Counted from the stretch's first letter, positions 16,943-25,736 are shown. The stretch is 40,865 bases of DNA from an uncultured Granulosicoccaceae bacterium (GCA_937923745.1 CALDUO010000132.1:1-40865), one strand, 5' to 3'. The notes: a model not told the origin generated them from the sequence alone. Made by a program: numbers and translations.

Positions 16943-18033
16943 GCGCTGGCCTTCAGTGTGGCGTCACCAATGAGGTTGTCACAGAAGGCTTGATAGTGTT
17001 GATAACGACGCAGTGACGGTATCGCCGAAAAATCGAGATACGTGTTCTGGGTGTGGCTGTCGTTATCAAAAGGCGACTTGCCTGCATCGCCGGTTTTGGC
17101 CCACAGTCTTTCGTTGGCGCACTCGAACCGTCTCGTGATGATGTTACGTTGAATGTCGCTAAGCAGTGTATAGCGAGTTCGGTCAGCCACAATAGCAGAT
17201 ACGGCAGCATCATCACGTCGGAACAGTGTGCGGTATTGTCGCGGTGTCCAGCGGTGAAGACCCCGGTCTGCGTCGTACAGTAACCGAATCTGAAAAGGGT
17301 GCAGTGATGCTTGCGTTTTTTTAATGTCTGCCAGCGGCTCAGTGATGCGAATTTGGGCAGTATCGAGAAACGCGGTGAATAAATCAGATTTTGCCGCCTC
17401 ATAATGGACGACGCTACAATTGCCAAAAGCCTGTGACCAAGCCTGGTACTGCTCCAGCCAGTCCGGATAAAACAAATGTTCTGTTCGTGCTGCCAACACC
17501 TGCGTAAGAAAAGCTTCCGGCGTTGTGCTGATATCACCTGTTTTCATAAATTGATTGTAGTACGACTCAAACCAGCTATCTTGGTTTCGGACAAACAATA
17601 CAATACGCGGATGTATGTGGCTCGACAGGATGCGTCGTAGCTTAACTGCATGGGCGCTTTGAAAAATTTCAGCTGACAATACCAAAGTGTCTGTCTCTTG
17701 CCGCCATTGTTGCAAGAGCTCAGATAACGCTCTCTGTGGGGTTAATGAGTCGGTAGCGTCGCTCGGGAACGATCTCAGAAACCGGGGGCTTGGCGCTTCC
17801 ATCATCAGTGTAGCCAACAGTTTTGCATTGCCGGCAATTTTATCGAAACCCTTGTTGACTGGCAGGCACACGCCCTGTTTGCGCAGAGCGTCGCGGTTTA
17901 ATTTCAGCCGCTTTTGCAGATAGGTACTACCGGTTTTGGGACCGCCGATGTGGATGACAGCAGCAGGCGATGCACCTGCAGGTAAGTTGTCACCTGCGCC
18001 TGGGGTAGTACTTGCGGTTGCAGCCGGGCTCAC
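16939..18033 (-). CDS. Sulfotransferase-like protein
   Basis: 364 aa starting with GTG, in a four-base GTGA overlap with the upstream gene. After a Pro/Ala-rich N-terminus, AVIHIGGPKTGSTYLQKRL (about 24-42) is a clear PAPS 5'-loop, and IVLFVRNQDSWFESYYNQF (about 143-161) matches the 3'-phosphate region of the WFESYYNQ subgroup seen in bacterial polysaccharide sulfotransferase and capsule loci. The C-terminal half is mostly helical. It lies between a family-2 sulfotransferase and a GT8-like transferase in the same operon, so a role in surface-glycan decoration is the best inference. Confidence 0.82.
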   Translation of the reverse strand: MSPAATASTTPGAGDNLPAGASPAAVIHIGGPKTGSTYLQKRLKLNRDALRKQGVCLPVNKGFDKIAGNAKLLATLMMEAPSPRFLRSFPSDATDSLTPQRALSELLQQWRQETDTLVLSAEIFQSAHAVKLRRILSSHIHPRIVLFVRNQDSWFESYYNQFMKTGDISTTPEAFLTQVLAARTEHLFYPDWLEQYQAWSQAFGNCSVVHYEAAKSDLFTAFLDTAQIRITEPLADIKKTQASLHPFQIRLLYDADRGLHRWTPRQYRTLFRRDDAAVSAIVADRTRYTLLSDIQRNIITRRFECANERLWAKTGDAGKSPFDNDSHTQNTYLDFSAIPSLRRYQHYQAFCDNLIGDATLKASA

Positions 18034-18764
18034 GCCAGAGGCACCTTTTTGACTTTCATCATTTTCCCGCCGCTGTAGTTGTGCAGGTAGCCTGGTTCCA
18101 GCGTGCCGGCGTCGGCTGGCATCGGTTTGTAGGAATGCCAGATACGTATAGGACCACTCACCAATTCGCCAAAAGCGCGATGGTTAAAACTGGGTGCCAG
18201 TGTATACGGATTGACGCCCAGCATTTCTATCGCAAGGGTAATATAGGGTTGGTCGCTCCAAACGGCTTTTTCGTCGCCTGCCGCCAATTCACAGGCCAAG
18301 TCAAATACCTTGATGATATCCGGGTTTTTGGCGTCAAAAAAGATCACACCGGAGTTATAGAGTAACTGTCCCTGTCTCGGCACATTAAAACGGTCCATCA
18401 CCTGCCCGAAATCCCGAAAATGTTCTATCGAAAAGTGGGGTGCCGGAGCCATGGCAATGCCATGCATTGCAGCCTTGTCGAACCCCAGGGAGATGTTTTC
18501 CAGGATGATGGTGTCAACGTCGAGGAACAGCACGAGTTCAAGGTCGTCGGGTAGGCTTTTCAGCAGTTCTACTTTGGCAAGTTTTCCCTGAAACTGCAGC
18601 GGTTTACGAACCACCTCCACTGTGCGCGGCAGGCAGTCGGTGTTGGTCGCCTCATCGGTGATTAGCACCACAGAGCAATCGGGAACTTTGCTCTTGGCGA
18701 GACAGTCGGCAACAAGTTGGGTGTATTTTTCACCCCATGCCATAAAAACGATTGATCGTTTCAT
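18030..18764 (-). CDS. GT8-like / nucleotide-diphospho-sugar transferase
   Basis: 244 aa. The fold cues are IVFMAWGEKYTQLVADCLAKS at the N-terminus, a GKLAKVELLKSLPDDLELVLFLDVDTIIL segment (about 60-88) with the metal/sugar-nucleotide DxD (DVD), then YNSGVIFF near 135 and SDQPYITLAI near 169, as in GT8 and related transferases. It is the first gene of the minus-strand operon and faces the plus-strand sulfotransferase operon across a 189-bp divergent region. It probably adds a sugar that the neighbouring enzymes later sulfate. Exact donor and acceptor are unknown. Confidence 0.75.
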   Translation of the reverse strand: MKRSIVFMAWGEKYTQLVADCLAKSKVPDCSVVLITDEATNTDCLPRTVEVVRKPLQFQGKLAKVELLKSLPDDLELVLFLDVDTIILENISLGFDKAAMHGIAMAPAPHFSIEHFRDFGQVMDRFNVPRQGQLLYNSGVIFFDAKNPDIIKVFDLACELAAGDEKAVWSDQPYITLAIEMLGVNPYTLAPSFNHRAFGELVSGPIRIWHSYKPMPADAGTLEPGYLHNYSGGKMMKVKKVPLA

Positions 18765-18953
18765 ACATCAATAACTACGGTTGGTTACCGTGCTCATCTT
18801 ATGCGCTCTTAAACACTGATTATCTCGATCAATGTCTGGCGAGATTAAGTATTGGCGCATGATCTATGCTCGGAAAAGTTGCAGTCCAATTGCATGATTG
18901 GGAGGAACAGGTGTAAAAAATGTGCCAACTTTACTTATCGTGATTGAAACGTC

Positions 18954-20120
18954 ATGAATGACTGGGTTGTTTTCCCGCGGCACTGTTATTGCAACCGGGC
19001 TACTCATGCTTCGTTAAGGGGTGTTCTGGGTTCACTGGCTGTTTTGTACAGTCACTCTGCGCAGGCGCTTTGGCAAATGGGCAATAACACACTGCCCAGC
19101 ACCGAATGTTCTGTCCAGTTCGAATGTTTGGCCCAGTCCAATTATTTGGTCCAGTCCAATTATTTGGCCCAGCACCGTGTCTTGGTAACAGCAGACGGTT
19201 GTACGTCGTTAGGAATTTGTATTTCTGTGGTAAAAAAACTGAATCAGGATGTATTGTGCTCTCCGGTGATTCTCACTGGTAGAGGGGGTAGTGGCACCCG
19301 ACTTTTGTCGCAACTGAGTGTCGATCATGGTCTTTTTCTCGGTAACCGGCTCAATGAATCCGGTGACTCCATGGAATGGGTCGATGCGATCTATACGTTG
19401 GCCCACCAAAAGCTGAGTGATCTGACAGCGATTGCTAATGACCCAAACGCCCGCGAACCAGTATCACGCGAACCGGTAAGCCGTGAAGCGGTGGGCAACG
19501 CAACACTTGGCAAAGAGACAGTTGCACAGTTCAGGGATATTGCGCAATCCGTTTTAATGGAAGGCAATTGGTCGGTGGGTCAGCCGTGGGGCTTTAAACT
19601 GCCAGAGTGCATGTTGGTACTCCCCGAATTGCTGGCGGCATTTCCGGATGCCAAAGTCGTGCATCAGTTCCGACACCCGGTGAGCAGTAGTCTGCGTCGC
19701 ACGCATCGGACTTCCAGAAGCGTTAATCCGCTGGGAAAGCTGGTCTTGCAACGGGCCTATGCCGCGTTCGGTCGCGAGGAGGATCACATTTATTCAGATG
19801 AACCGTACCGCCGCAATGCGTATACATGGCGCTACCAAGTCAGTCAGGTGGTTGAGTTCACACGCAACCGATTGCCATCCGAGAAGCTGTTGGAGCTCAG
19901 TTATGAGACTGTGTGTCAAAACCCGGCAAGTGCCCGCGAGAAATTCTCGGCACTGTTAAAGTCTGTGCCGAAAAATCCGTGTTCACTCACAATTGATCCG
20001 TTGCGCTGTGGCATTGAGGCGACAGACTCACCGGAGGCAGCTGAGGTTTGGCACCTGTGTCACTCACTGGCGAAAACGTTGGGATACAACGAAACCGTAA
20101 GCATGCCGCTCGCGGCCTGA
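18954..20120 (+). CDS. Sulfotransferase (N-terminal extent uncertain)
   Basis: The conserved part begins near VILTGRGGSGTRLLSQ, the PAPS 5'-loop, and includes HQFRHPVSSSLRRTHRTSRS, the 3'-phosphate segment, with GNWSVGQPWGFKLPECM between them. The frame is open from the ATG at 18954 (388 aa), but residues 1-91 look non-conserved and are partly encoded by an 18-bp tandem repeat. The GTG at 19227, behind AGGA at 19211-19214, would give a 297-aa protein more like its relative at 21039. I keep the long frame as the outer limit. An in-frame 15-bp x 3 repeat encodes REPVS-REPVS-REAVG in a surface-loop position. First gene of the plus-strand glycan operon. Confidence 0.75.
   Translation: MNDWVVFPRHCYCNRATHASLRGVLGSLAVLYSHSAQALWQMGNNTLPSTECSVQFECLAQSNYLVQSNYLAQHRVLVTADGCTSLGICISVVKKLNQDVLCSPVILTGRGGSGTRLLSQLSVDHGLFLGNRLNESGDSMEWVDAIYTLAHQKLSDLTAIANDPNAREPVSREPVSREAVGNATLGKETVAQFRDIAQSVLMEGNWSVGQPWGFKLPECMLVLPELLAAFPDAKVVHQFRHPVSSSLRRTHRTSRSVNPLGKLVLQRAYAAFGREEDHIYSDEPYRRNAYTWRYQVSQVVEFTRNRLPSEKLLELSYETVCQNPASAREKFSALLKSVPKNPCSLTIDPLRCGIEATDSPEAAEVWHLCHSLAKTLGYNETVSMPLAA
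19095..19185. repeat. Tandem repeat, 5 x 18-19 bp
   Basis: Units of type CCCAGTCCAATTATTTGG (18 bp, the first 19 bp) occupy the doubtful N-terminal region of the sulfotransferase frame. If translated they give repeated AQSNYL-like blocks, but they resemble the arrays that elsewhere sit between genes. Confidence 0.85.
19452..19496. repeat. In-frame tandem repeat, 3 x 15 bp
   Basis: Three 15-bp units starting CGCGAACC or CGTGAAGC encode the pentapeptides REPVS, REPVS and REAVG inside the conserved part of the sulfotransferase gene. The frame is preserved because the unit is a multiple of three. Confidence 0.85.
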
Positions 20121-20143
20121 ACAAACTTATTAAGAGGTGGCGT

Positions 20144-21049
20144 GTGAGTGAACTGGTGCTTTCTGTTGTACTCGTATCCTACAACATGGCCCGAGAAATT
20201 CCACGCACATTGCGTTCATTATCCCGAACCATGCAGTGGGGAATGGATGATACGAAGTATGAAATACTCTTGGTCGACAATGGTTCCTCCGAACCCGTTG
20301 ATTATGACTTGTGTCGGCAGATCATTCCGGACATAAAAATTCTTGAAACCGACGGTCAGTCGTCCTCCCCCGTTGATGCAATTAACCTTGGATTGTCGAT
20401 CGCTACCGGTGAACTGGTCGGCGTGTTTATCGACGGTGCTCGAATGGCGTCTCCGGGTTTGTTACGACAGGCACTGGATGCAGCCGCTCCGCTGTGTAAG
20501 CCTGTCATCGGTACTATAGCGTTTCATCTGGGGCCTGATGTGCAGATGAAAAGTGTTCAGGCCGGATACAACCAAGCCGTTGAAGATGAGTTACTAGAAA
20601 GCTGTGATTGGCAGAGTGATGGTTATCGACTGTTTGGCATCAGCACACTGGCAGCCTCGTCGTCTCGTGGCTGGTTTATGGTGCCAAAAGAGACCAATGC
20701 CCTGTTTATGCGACGCGAGCACTGGACCGCTTTAGGCGGCTACGACCCGGCATTTGTCACGCGTGGTGGTGGTCATGCGAATCACGATATGTGGTACCGG
20801 GCGTGCCATGACACGGGCAGTGAAGTGGTTATGTTGCTCGGAGAAGCCACCTTTCATCAGGTGCACGGTGGTATTGCGACCAACGCATCCCAATCAAGAA
20901 GTGCAGCCTATATAGAAGAATACCGCGCGATCAGGGGTTATGCGCACAAACACCCGGACGTCAAACCTCGTTTTTATGGTTCTCTGACTACACAGTCTGC
21001 GCAGACCATGAACACCTCAATTGAGCTCTACCAAAAACATGCAAGCTGA
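20144..21049 (+). CDS. GT2-family glycosyltransferase
   Basis: 301 aa from the GTG at 20144, which follows AAGAGGTGG at ideal spacing and starts just before the GT-A fold (LSVVLVSYNMAREIPRTLRSL, about 6-26). An earlier in-frame ATG at 20048 would overlap the previous gene by about 70 bp. YEILLVDNGSSEP (about 43-55) is the nucleotide-binding strand; the usual DxD position reads FIDGARMASPG, a DGA variant. WTALGGYDPAFVTRGGGHANHDMWYRA near 218-244 is the typical acceptor-side GGxDxx[ED] region. It probably transfers a sugar to a surface glycan that the flanking sulfotransferases modify. Confidence 0.82.
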   Translation: MSELVLSVVLVSYNMAREIPRTLRSLSRTMQWGMDDTKYEILLVDNGSSEPVDYDLCRQIIPDIKILETDGQSSSPVDAINLGLSIATGELVGVFIDGARMASPGLLRQALDAAAPLCKPVIGTIAFHLGPDVQMKSVQAGYNQAVEDELLESCDWQSDGYRLFGISTLAASSSRGWFMVPKETNALFMRREHWTALGGYDPAFVTRGGGHANHDMWYRACHDTGSEVVMLLGEATFHQVHGGIATNASQSRSAAYIEEYRAIRGYAHKHPDVKPRFYGSLTTQSAQTMNTSIELYQKHAS

Positions 21050-21806
21050 TACCGAGCATAACCCGGCACCTGTTGCGATCGGTGGTGTGGGTGGCAGTGG
21101 CACTGGCGTAGTGGCGCAGTTAATCGCTGATATGGGTCTGTTCATTGGCGATAATCTTAATCGCTCGAATGACAATATGTCGTTTGTTAAATCGAGGGAG
21201 CTATTGGCCATTGCTGATCCACTGGAACGCCAACACGCGATAGCGCTGGAGCTTCAGCTGTTCGAGCAGCGTATGTACGCAGGCTTTATCAGGCAAGGCG
21301 CAGGGCACTACCGAAACTGGGCCTGGAAAGTACCCGGGCAATTTCATATTCTTGAACATACTGCCACCTATTTCAGTGGTCTAAAGTATGTGCATGTGAT
21401 GCGGCACGGTCTTGATATGGCCTTTAGCAGAAACAAAAATCAATTGCGCAATTGGGGGCCGATGATGGGGCTCACCTCCACATCCCGCGACGATCCGGCA
21501 GCAGCACTCGACTACTGGATTTTGGCTAACGAAAAAGCGGTAAACGCCGGGCGGTCCTTGCTTGGTGATCGGTTTTTTGTGCTGAACTATGACAGGCTGT
21601 GTAGCGACCCTGACACTGTAATACAACAACTTGCACAATTTGTCATCGATAAGCCAGTGTTGGAGCAGGATATCCGTCGGTTGACTCAGGTGGTTAAACC
21701 GCCATCAACCGTACATCGTTATCAGCAGCATAACGTGGTGGAATTGTTTTCAGCCAGTGCGCTTGCGCGGGTTGAGGCGTTGGGGTTTGACTGCAAAGTC
21801 GCCTGA
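21039..21806 (+). CDS. Sulfotransferase
   Basis: 255 aa from the ATG at 21039, which overlaps the end of the GT2 gene by 11 bases, so translation is probably coupled. AIGGVGGSGTGVVAQLIADMGLFIG (about 13-37) is the PAPS 5'-loop with the same GG-GGSGT style as the sulfotransferase at 18954-20120, and YVHVMRHGLDMAFSRNKNQL near 117-136 is the 3'-phosphate region. The two are probably paralogues. Alternative start: TTG at 21021. Last gene of the plus-strand glycan operon; the bicupin gene follows after 148 bp with a 6-bp GC-rich hairpin (21904-21920) between. Confidence 0.83.
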   Translation: MQADTEHNPAPVAIGGVGGSGTGVVAQLIADMGLFIGDNLNRSNDNMSFVKSRELLAIADPLERQHAIALELQLFEQRMYAGFIRQGAGHYRNWAWKVPGQFHILEHTATYFSGLKYVHVMRHGLDMAFSRNKNQLRNWGPMMGLTSTSRDDPAAALDYWILANEKAVNAGRSLLGDRFFVLNYDRLCSDPDTVIQQLAQFVIDKPVLEQDIRRLTQVVKPPSTVHRYQQHNVVELFSASALARVEALGFDCKVA

Positions 21807-21954
21807 CCCGAGCGTCTGTCAATCACGCACTCTGTGTAAGCTCATACGGGTGGCACACACGGATCCTGTTATCGCAAATTGTAGCGACATGGCGTAAACT
21901 GGGGCGCGGCAATACCGCGCTATATCCATCGATCAAAACAGCAATGGCCCTTCT

Positions 21955-22920
21955 ATGACCCCTCAGGAATTCGAACAGCGTATCGTCCGATATGGCGAGT
22001 TGGTGCCCTGTAAAACAGCCTTCATTGACGCCCACACGCCCGGCTCAGACCAAAAAGAAAACTTCAGCATCATTGGTGGTGGGGTTTCTGAAAGCCCTGA
22101 TCAGCATGTTCATCTTCAGGAAACGCCCGGATTTAATATAGGCGCCGCCGGTCAGCCGCCTGGCTGTCGCAACTCGCTGCACACGCACAGAACAGCAGAA
22201 GTATTTTTTGTGCTAAAAGGTTCATGGCGTTTTTTTTGGGGGCGGCACGGTACTGCCGGTGAGGTGTCACTCGAAGAGGGTGATATCTTTGATATACCGA
22301 CAGGTATGTTTCGCGGATTCGAAAATACCGGCAATGACTACGGCATGATCATGGCCGTACTCGGCGGCGACGATGCGGGCGGTGGTGTGATTTGGGCACC
22401 AGAAGTCATAGAGGAGGCGGCCGAGCACGGGCTGGTCCTCGCGGAGACGGGCAGACTCTACAACACCCATTGCGGCGAGGCGTTACCGGCTGGTGTCAAG
22501 CCCATACAACCGATGCCTGATGAGCAGTTGGTGTTGCTGGGCAATCCATCTACTGAAGAGGTGGTGCCGCATTACGTTGCGCGGTACAACGATATGGCGG
22601 CGTTATCAAAAACCGAGCCGGTTGCGGTGATTGGTGAACAGGCACTGATTAAAGACAGGCCGGGATTTGACATTGATTTTGTATCGCGCGATTCCCTCGG
22701 TGCCAAAGCCTACAATACACACGAACACGAAATATTGATGCCGCAGCGAGGGCATTGGCGACTCGACTGGGACGGCGGCTCCACCGTGCTCAATCCTGGC
22801 GACACCTGTAGTGTTCCTCCGGGCCTTGCACGAACCCTGTATCCATCCATGTCCGGTGAGTCCGGACTGTTTCGTGTGCGCAGTAACAACGACGCAGCCG
22901 GACCCACCCTTGTCAGATGA
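21955..22920 (+). CDS. Two-domain cupin (bicupin) protein
   Basis: 321 aa. The first cupin has SLHTHRTAEVFFVLKGSWRF (about 68-87), giving HxH and Glu metal ligands, with GDIFDIPTGMFRGFEN as the second cupin motif. The second cupin, near residues 238-300, has YNTHEHEILMPQRGHWRLD and NPGDTCSVPPGLARTLYP. This arrangement resembles gentisate-1,2-dioxygenase-like and other bicupin ring-cleavage or oxidative enzymes, but I cannot assign a substrate. With the RraA-like aldolase and a TRAP importer next to it, it probably acts in breakdown of an imported organic acid. Confidence 0.8.
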   Translation: MTPQEFEQRIVRYGELVPCKTAFIDAHTPGSDQKENFSIIGGGVSESPDQHVHLQETPGFNIGAAGQPPGCRNSLHTHRTAEVFFVLKGSWRFFWGRHGTAGEVSLEEGDIFDIPTGMFRGFENTGNDYGMIMAVLGGDDAGGGVIWAPEVIEEAAEHGLVLAETGRLYNTHCGEALPAGVKPIQPMPDEQLVLLGNPSTEEVVPHYVARYNDMAALSKTEPVAVIGEQALIKDRPGFDIDFVSRDSLGAKAYNTHEHEILMPQRGHWRLDWDGGSTVLNPGDTCSVPPGLARTLYPSMSGESGLFRVRSNNDAAGPTLVR

Positions 22921-23099
22921 CACCTCAAGTCTACTGACACCTGAGGCCTGCAGGTGACAAGGCCCGGTGCCGGCAATGGCTTTTTGCTATAAACGTGCGT
23001 CGCTTTGAGTGATTCAGCCGGGGCCGTTTACAGAGCTAACAACAGACGATGTTTACACAGGTGCAAGTGACCTGAATCCAACCACGGAGAACGACGCTA

Positions 23100-23810
23100 A
23101 TGGCTGAAACACAGCTCGATCAAAGTCTTTTATCACTGCTGCAGAGCATTGATACTCCCAGTGTTTGTAACGCGATAGAAGTTGCGCAGGGTAAGCGCGG
23201 GTTTGCGGCATTCACACGCAACACCATGCTCAGTTCCGAACCTACCGCACCAGCGATTGTGGGCTACGCCAACACCGCCAAAATTGCAGGGCTTAATCCG
23301 CCGACCGAGCCACCTGATGTTATCAAACAACGGCGACTGCAATACTTTCATCACATGGCAGGTGGTGCGACACCGTCATTGGCTGTGATTGAAGATACCG
23401 ATTACCCGGACTGTATCAGTGCGTGGTGGGGTGAGGTGCATACCACCGTACACAAAGGGTTGGGTTTAAAAGGTGCCGTGACCAATGGGGTTATGCGTGA
23501 CCTTGGAGACCTTGCCCCTGATTTCCCGGTCATTGCAGGTTCTATCGGGCCAAGTCATGGTTTTGTGCACGTACAGGAGTTGGGCACGCCTGTCACCGTG
23601 TTTGGACTTACCGTGAAGCAGGGCGATTTGGTCCATGCAGATCGCCATGGTGCACTGGTGATACCACCGGACGTGCTCCCCACGCTTGAGCAATCCATAC
23701 GTTCTATGTTTGCTGCTGAAAAAATTATCCTGGAGCCCGCCCGCCAACCAGGCTTTAACGTGGCCGCACTCGAAGAGGCGTGGCGGTTATTTGAACAATC
23801 GCGCACCTGA
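23100..23810 (+). CDS. RraA-family protein (HMG/CHA aldolase-like)
   Basis: 236 aa. The RraA/DlpA fold is recognised by SVCNAIEVAQGKRG near 19-32, GLKGAVTNGVMRDLGDL near 122-138 (the RD pair matches the catalytic Arg-Asp of the class II pyruvate aldolases of this family), IGPSHGF and ADRHGALVIPPDV near 179-191. The size fits 4-hydroxy-4-methyl-2-oxoglutarate/4-carboxy-4-hydroxy-2-oxoadipate aldolases rather than the shorter RNase E inhibitor RraA. Such an aldolase would be the last step after LigABC, whose genes lie 14 kb away, but the direct neighbours are a bicupin and a TRAP system, so another keto-acid substrate is equally possible. A GGAG ribosome-binding site precedes the start. Confidence 0.82.
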   Translation: MAETQLDQSLLSLLQSIDTPSVCNAIEVAQGKRGFAAFTRNTMLSSEPTAPAIVGYANTAKIAGLNPPTEPPDVIKQRRLQYFHHMAGGATPSLAVIEDTDYPDCISAWWGEVHTTVHKGLGLKGAVTNGVMRDLGDLAPDFPVIAGSIGPSHGFVHVQELGTPVTVFGLTVKQGDLVHADRHGALVIPPDVLPTLEQSIRSMFAAEKIILEPARQPGFNVAALEEAWRLFEQSRT

Positions 23811-23849
23811 CGCTGCCAATAACGTGTTCGATTGCATCAAGCGGTACCC

Positions 23850-25736
23850 ATGAATGCTGTCACTGAAAAGAGATCTGTACCGGTATCGTCGATAGCCACT
23901 GTCGCAACGATTGTTGTGGTCGCATCGGTGATCGCGTGGGCTGTGTTCCGTTTAACCGCGTGGTATCTTCTGGAACAGCAGGCGGTTGGCATCACCGTAC
24001 AATTACAAGAGCTTGATCGTCAGCTCGACAATCGTGCGCAACTGCCGTCTTTGTTGTCGACAGACCCACGAATTCTGGATGCTCTGGACAGTGATAACAC
24101 CGAGGTCATTCAAGTTGCCAACCAATCGCTTCAGGCAGCACAGCAAACCAGTGGCGTCGCTTTCATCTTCTTGTTAAACCTTCAGGGTATTACCGTCGCT
24201 GCCAGTAACTGGTCTGATCCGGTTAGTTTTGTCGGTGAGTACTATGGTTTCAGGCCGTATTTTACGGAAAGCGTGGCCGGTCGCACCGGTACTTTTTTTG
24301 CCGTGGGCGCGACCACAGGTATACCGGGTTATTTCATTGCCAAACCCGTGGGCGATCCCAAACAGCCCAAGGGTGTTATCGTGGTTAAAACCGGCCTTGA
24401 CTCCCTGTTAAATTCTTGGCTGGAGCTCGGCGTGTCTTCGGTGGTGGTCGATGAGTTTGGTGTGGTGATACTGTCGACCGATGAGCGTTTTCTGTATGCA
24501 CCCACGCAAACGCTGGATGCGTCTGCCATGCAAATCATCGATACCGAAAGACGGTATGTGTTAAATGACGCTAACCGGTTTGACACCGAGGACACTCATC
24601 GTTGGGTGTGGCGTGCACCTGGTGGCATCGTGGAGCGTTATCGTAGTGTCACCCAACATCTGACTTCGGAGTCATGGCGTCTTCATCGTTTGGTTCCACT
24701 GTCTCGCATTGTGGCAACCGCGACCGCAGTCATGGCGGCTTTGCTCGCCTGTGTGGTTTTGCTGTACTTGCTGTGGCGCAGTTTTCGCCACCAGCGTGAG
24801 CAAGTGGAGCGAGAGAGGCACACGGCTGAGCAATTGGAACGCCAGGTACAAGCTCGAACCGCCGAACTTGAATCCGCACAAAAAGACCTGATTGCACAGT
24901 CTAACTTTGCGATGTTGGGGCGAATGTCTGCTGCAATCAATCATGAAATCAATCAGCCGCTGGCGAGTTTGCGATTGAATTTGGCAGCGTTGAGAACCAT
25001 GGTCGAATCACCTGACGTCAATTTGACCGATGTCACAGACGGTGTGGTCGATTGTGACCGAACCACAAAACGAATTTCGCGTGTGATTCAAACACTGCGT
25101 AGCCTGACCAGAAAAGATACCGCGCTGTTTGCCAGTTATCCGTTAAACCGAATTCTTAATGACGTGATAACTACTGTCAACGCTGATCGCCCGTTACTAT
25201 CGCAGTGTTTGCGAGTGACCAACACAACTGAGGGCCTGCACATTCACTGTAACGAGACACTGTTGCAGCAGGCGTTACTCAACCTTCTGTACAATGCGTT
25301 CGATGCTACGCTTGAGCTCGAAGAGCCTCGTGTGGATATCGTTGTGAGCACGACGCTGAACGCTGCACGACCTTTCGTTAATATTGGTGTCATTGATAAC
25401 GGCAGTGGTGTTGCAGAGTCTGTTGTTGACGACTTGTTTGTGCCGTTTGTAACCGACACCCAACGACAGGGTGGGTTAGGTCTTGGGCTGGCGTTGGCTC
25501 GTCAGATTGCCGAGGATCATCAGGGATCATTACAGTACCGGCCCGGTGAATTCAAACCGGCACCGGGCTTTGTGTCACCAGTTCCCGGGTTATCAGCCTA
25601 CGGGTTATCAGCCACCGGGTCACCAGTCTCCCGATCACCAGTTGCCTTGTCACCAGTTTCTCGGTCACCGGTTTCCAGGTCACCAGTTTCTCTGTCACGG
25701 GGCAGTGTGTTTGAGCTGTCGTTACCTTTAGTTTAG
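23850..25736 (+). CDS. DctB-like sensor histidine kinase with SPV repeat insert
   Basis: 628 aa from the ATG at 23850 (a TTG at 23832 is in frame). Architecture: membrane helix at about 15-40, periplasmic double-PAS/Cache-like sensor (about 45-280), second helix (about 285-310, TAVMAALLACVVLLYLLW), coiled coil, H-box INHEINQPLAS with phospho-acceptor His365, N-box around NLLYNAFDA and G-boxes DNGSG and GGLGLGLAL. This is the layout of C4-dicarboxylate sensor DctB. Between the last G-box and the terminal strand GSVFELSLP sits an eight-unit pentapeptide array (SPVSR and variants) made from a 15-bp DNA repeat. It faces a response regulator 59 bp downstream and a TAXI-TRAP transporter, which it presumably controls. 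Confidence 0.87.
   Translation: MNAVTEKRSVPVSSIATVATIVVVASVIAWAVFRLTAWYLLEQQAVGITVQLQELDRQLDNRAQLPSLLSTDPRILDALDSDNTEVIQVANQSLQAAQQTSGVAFIFLLNLQGITVAASNWSDPVSFVGEYYGFRPYFTESVAGRTGTFFAVGATTGIPGYFIAKPVGDPKQPKGVIVVKTGLDSLLNSWLELGVSSVVVDEFGVVILSTDERFLYAPTQTLDASAMQIIDTERRYVLNDANRFDTEDTHRWVWRAPGGIVERYRSVTQHLTSESWRLHRLVPLSRIVATATAVMAALLACVVLLYLLWRSFRHQREQVERERHTAEQLERQVQARTAELESAQKDLIAQSNFAMLGRMSAAINHEINQPLASLRLNLAALRTMVESPDVNLTDVTDGVVDCDRTTKRISRVIQTLRSLTRKDTALFASYPLNRILNDVITTVNADRPLLSQCLRVTNTTEGLHIHCNETLLQQALLNLLYNAFDATLELEEPRVDIVVSTTLNAARPFVNIGVIDNGSGVAESVVDDLFVPFVTDTQRQGGLGLGLALARQIAEDHQGSLQYRPGEFKPAPGFVSPVPGLSAYGLSATGSPVSRSPVALSPVSRSPVSRSPVSLSRGSVFELSLPLV
25575..25694. repeat. In-frame tandem repeat, 8 x 15 bp
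   Basis: Eight 15-bp units (type TCACCAGTTTCTCGG) encode eight pentapeptides of SPV/LSA type: SPVPG, LSAYG, LSATG, SPVSR, SPVAL, SPVSR, SPVSR, SPVSL. The array sits within the kinase ATP-binding domain just before its last strand. The later units are the more uniform ones. Confidence 0.92.

Noticed and set aside
22938-22956. Hairpin CACCTG/CAGGTG after the bicupin gene as a terminator
   Set aside because: Only a 6-bp stem with a 7-base loop and no T-run; too weak to call.
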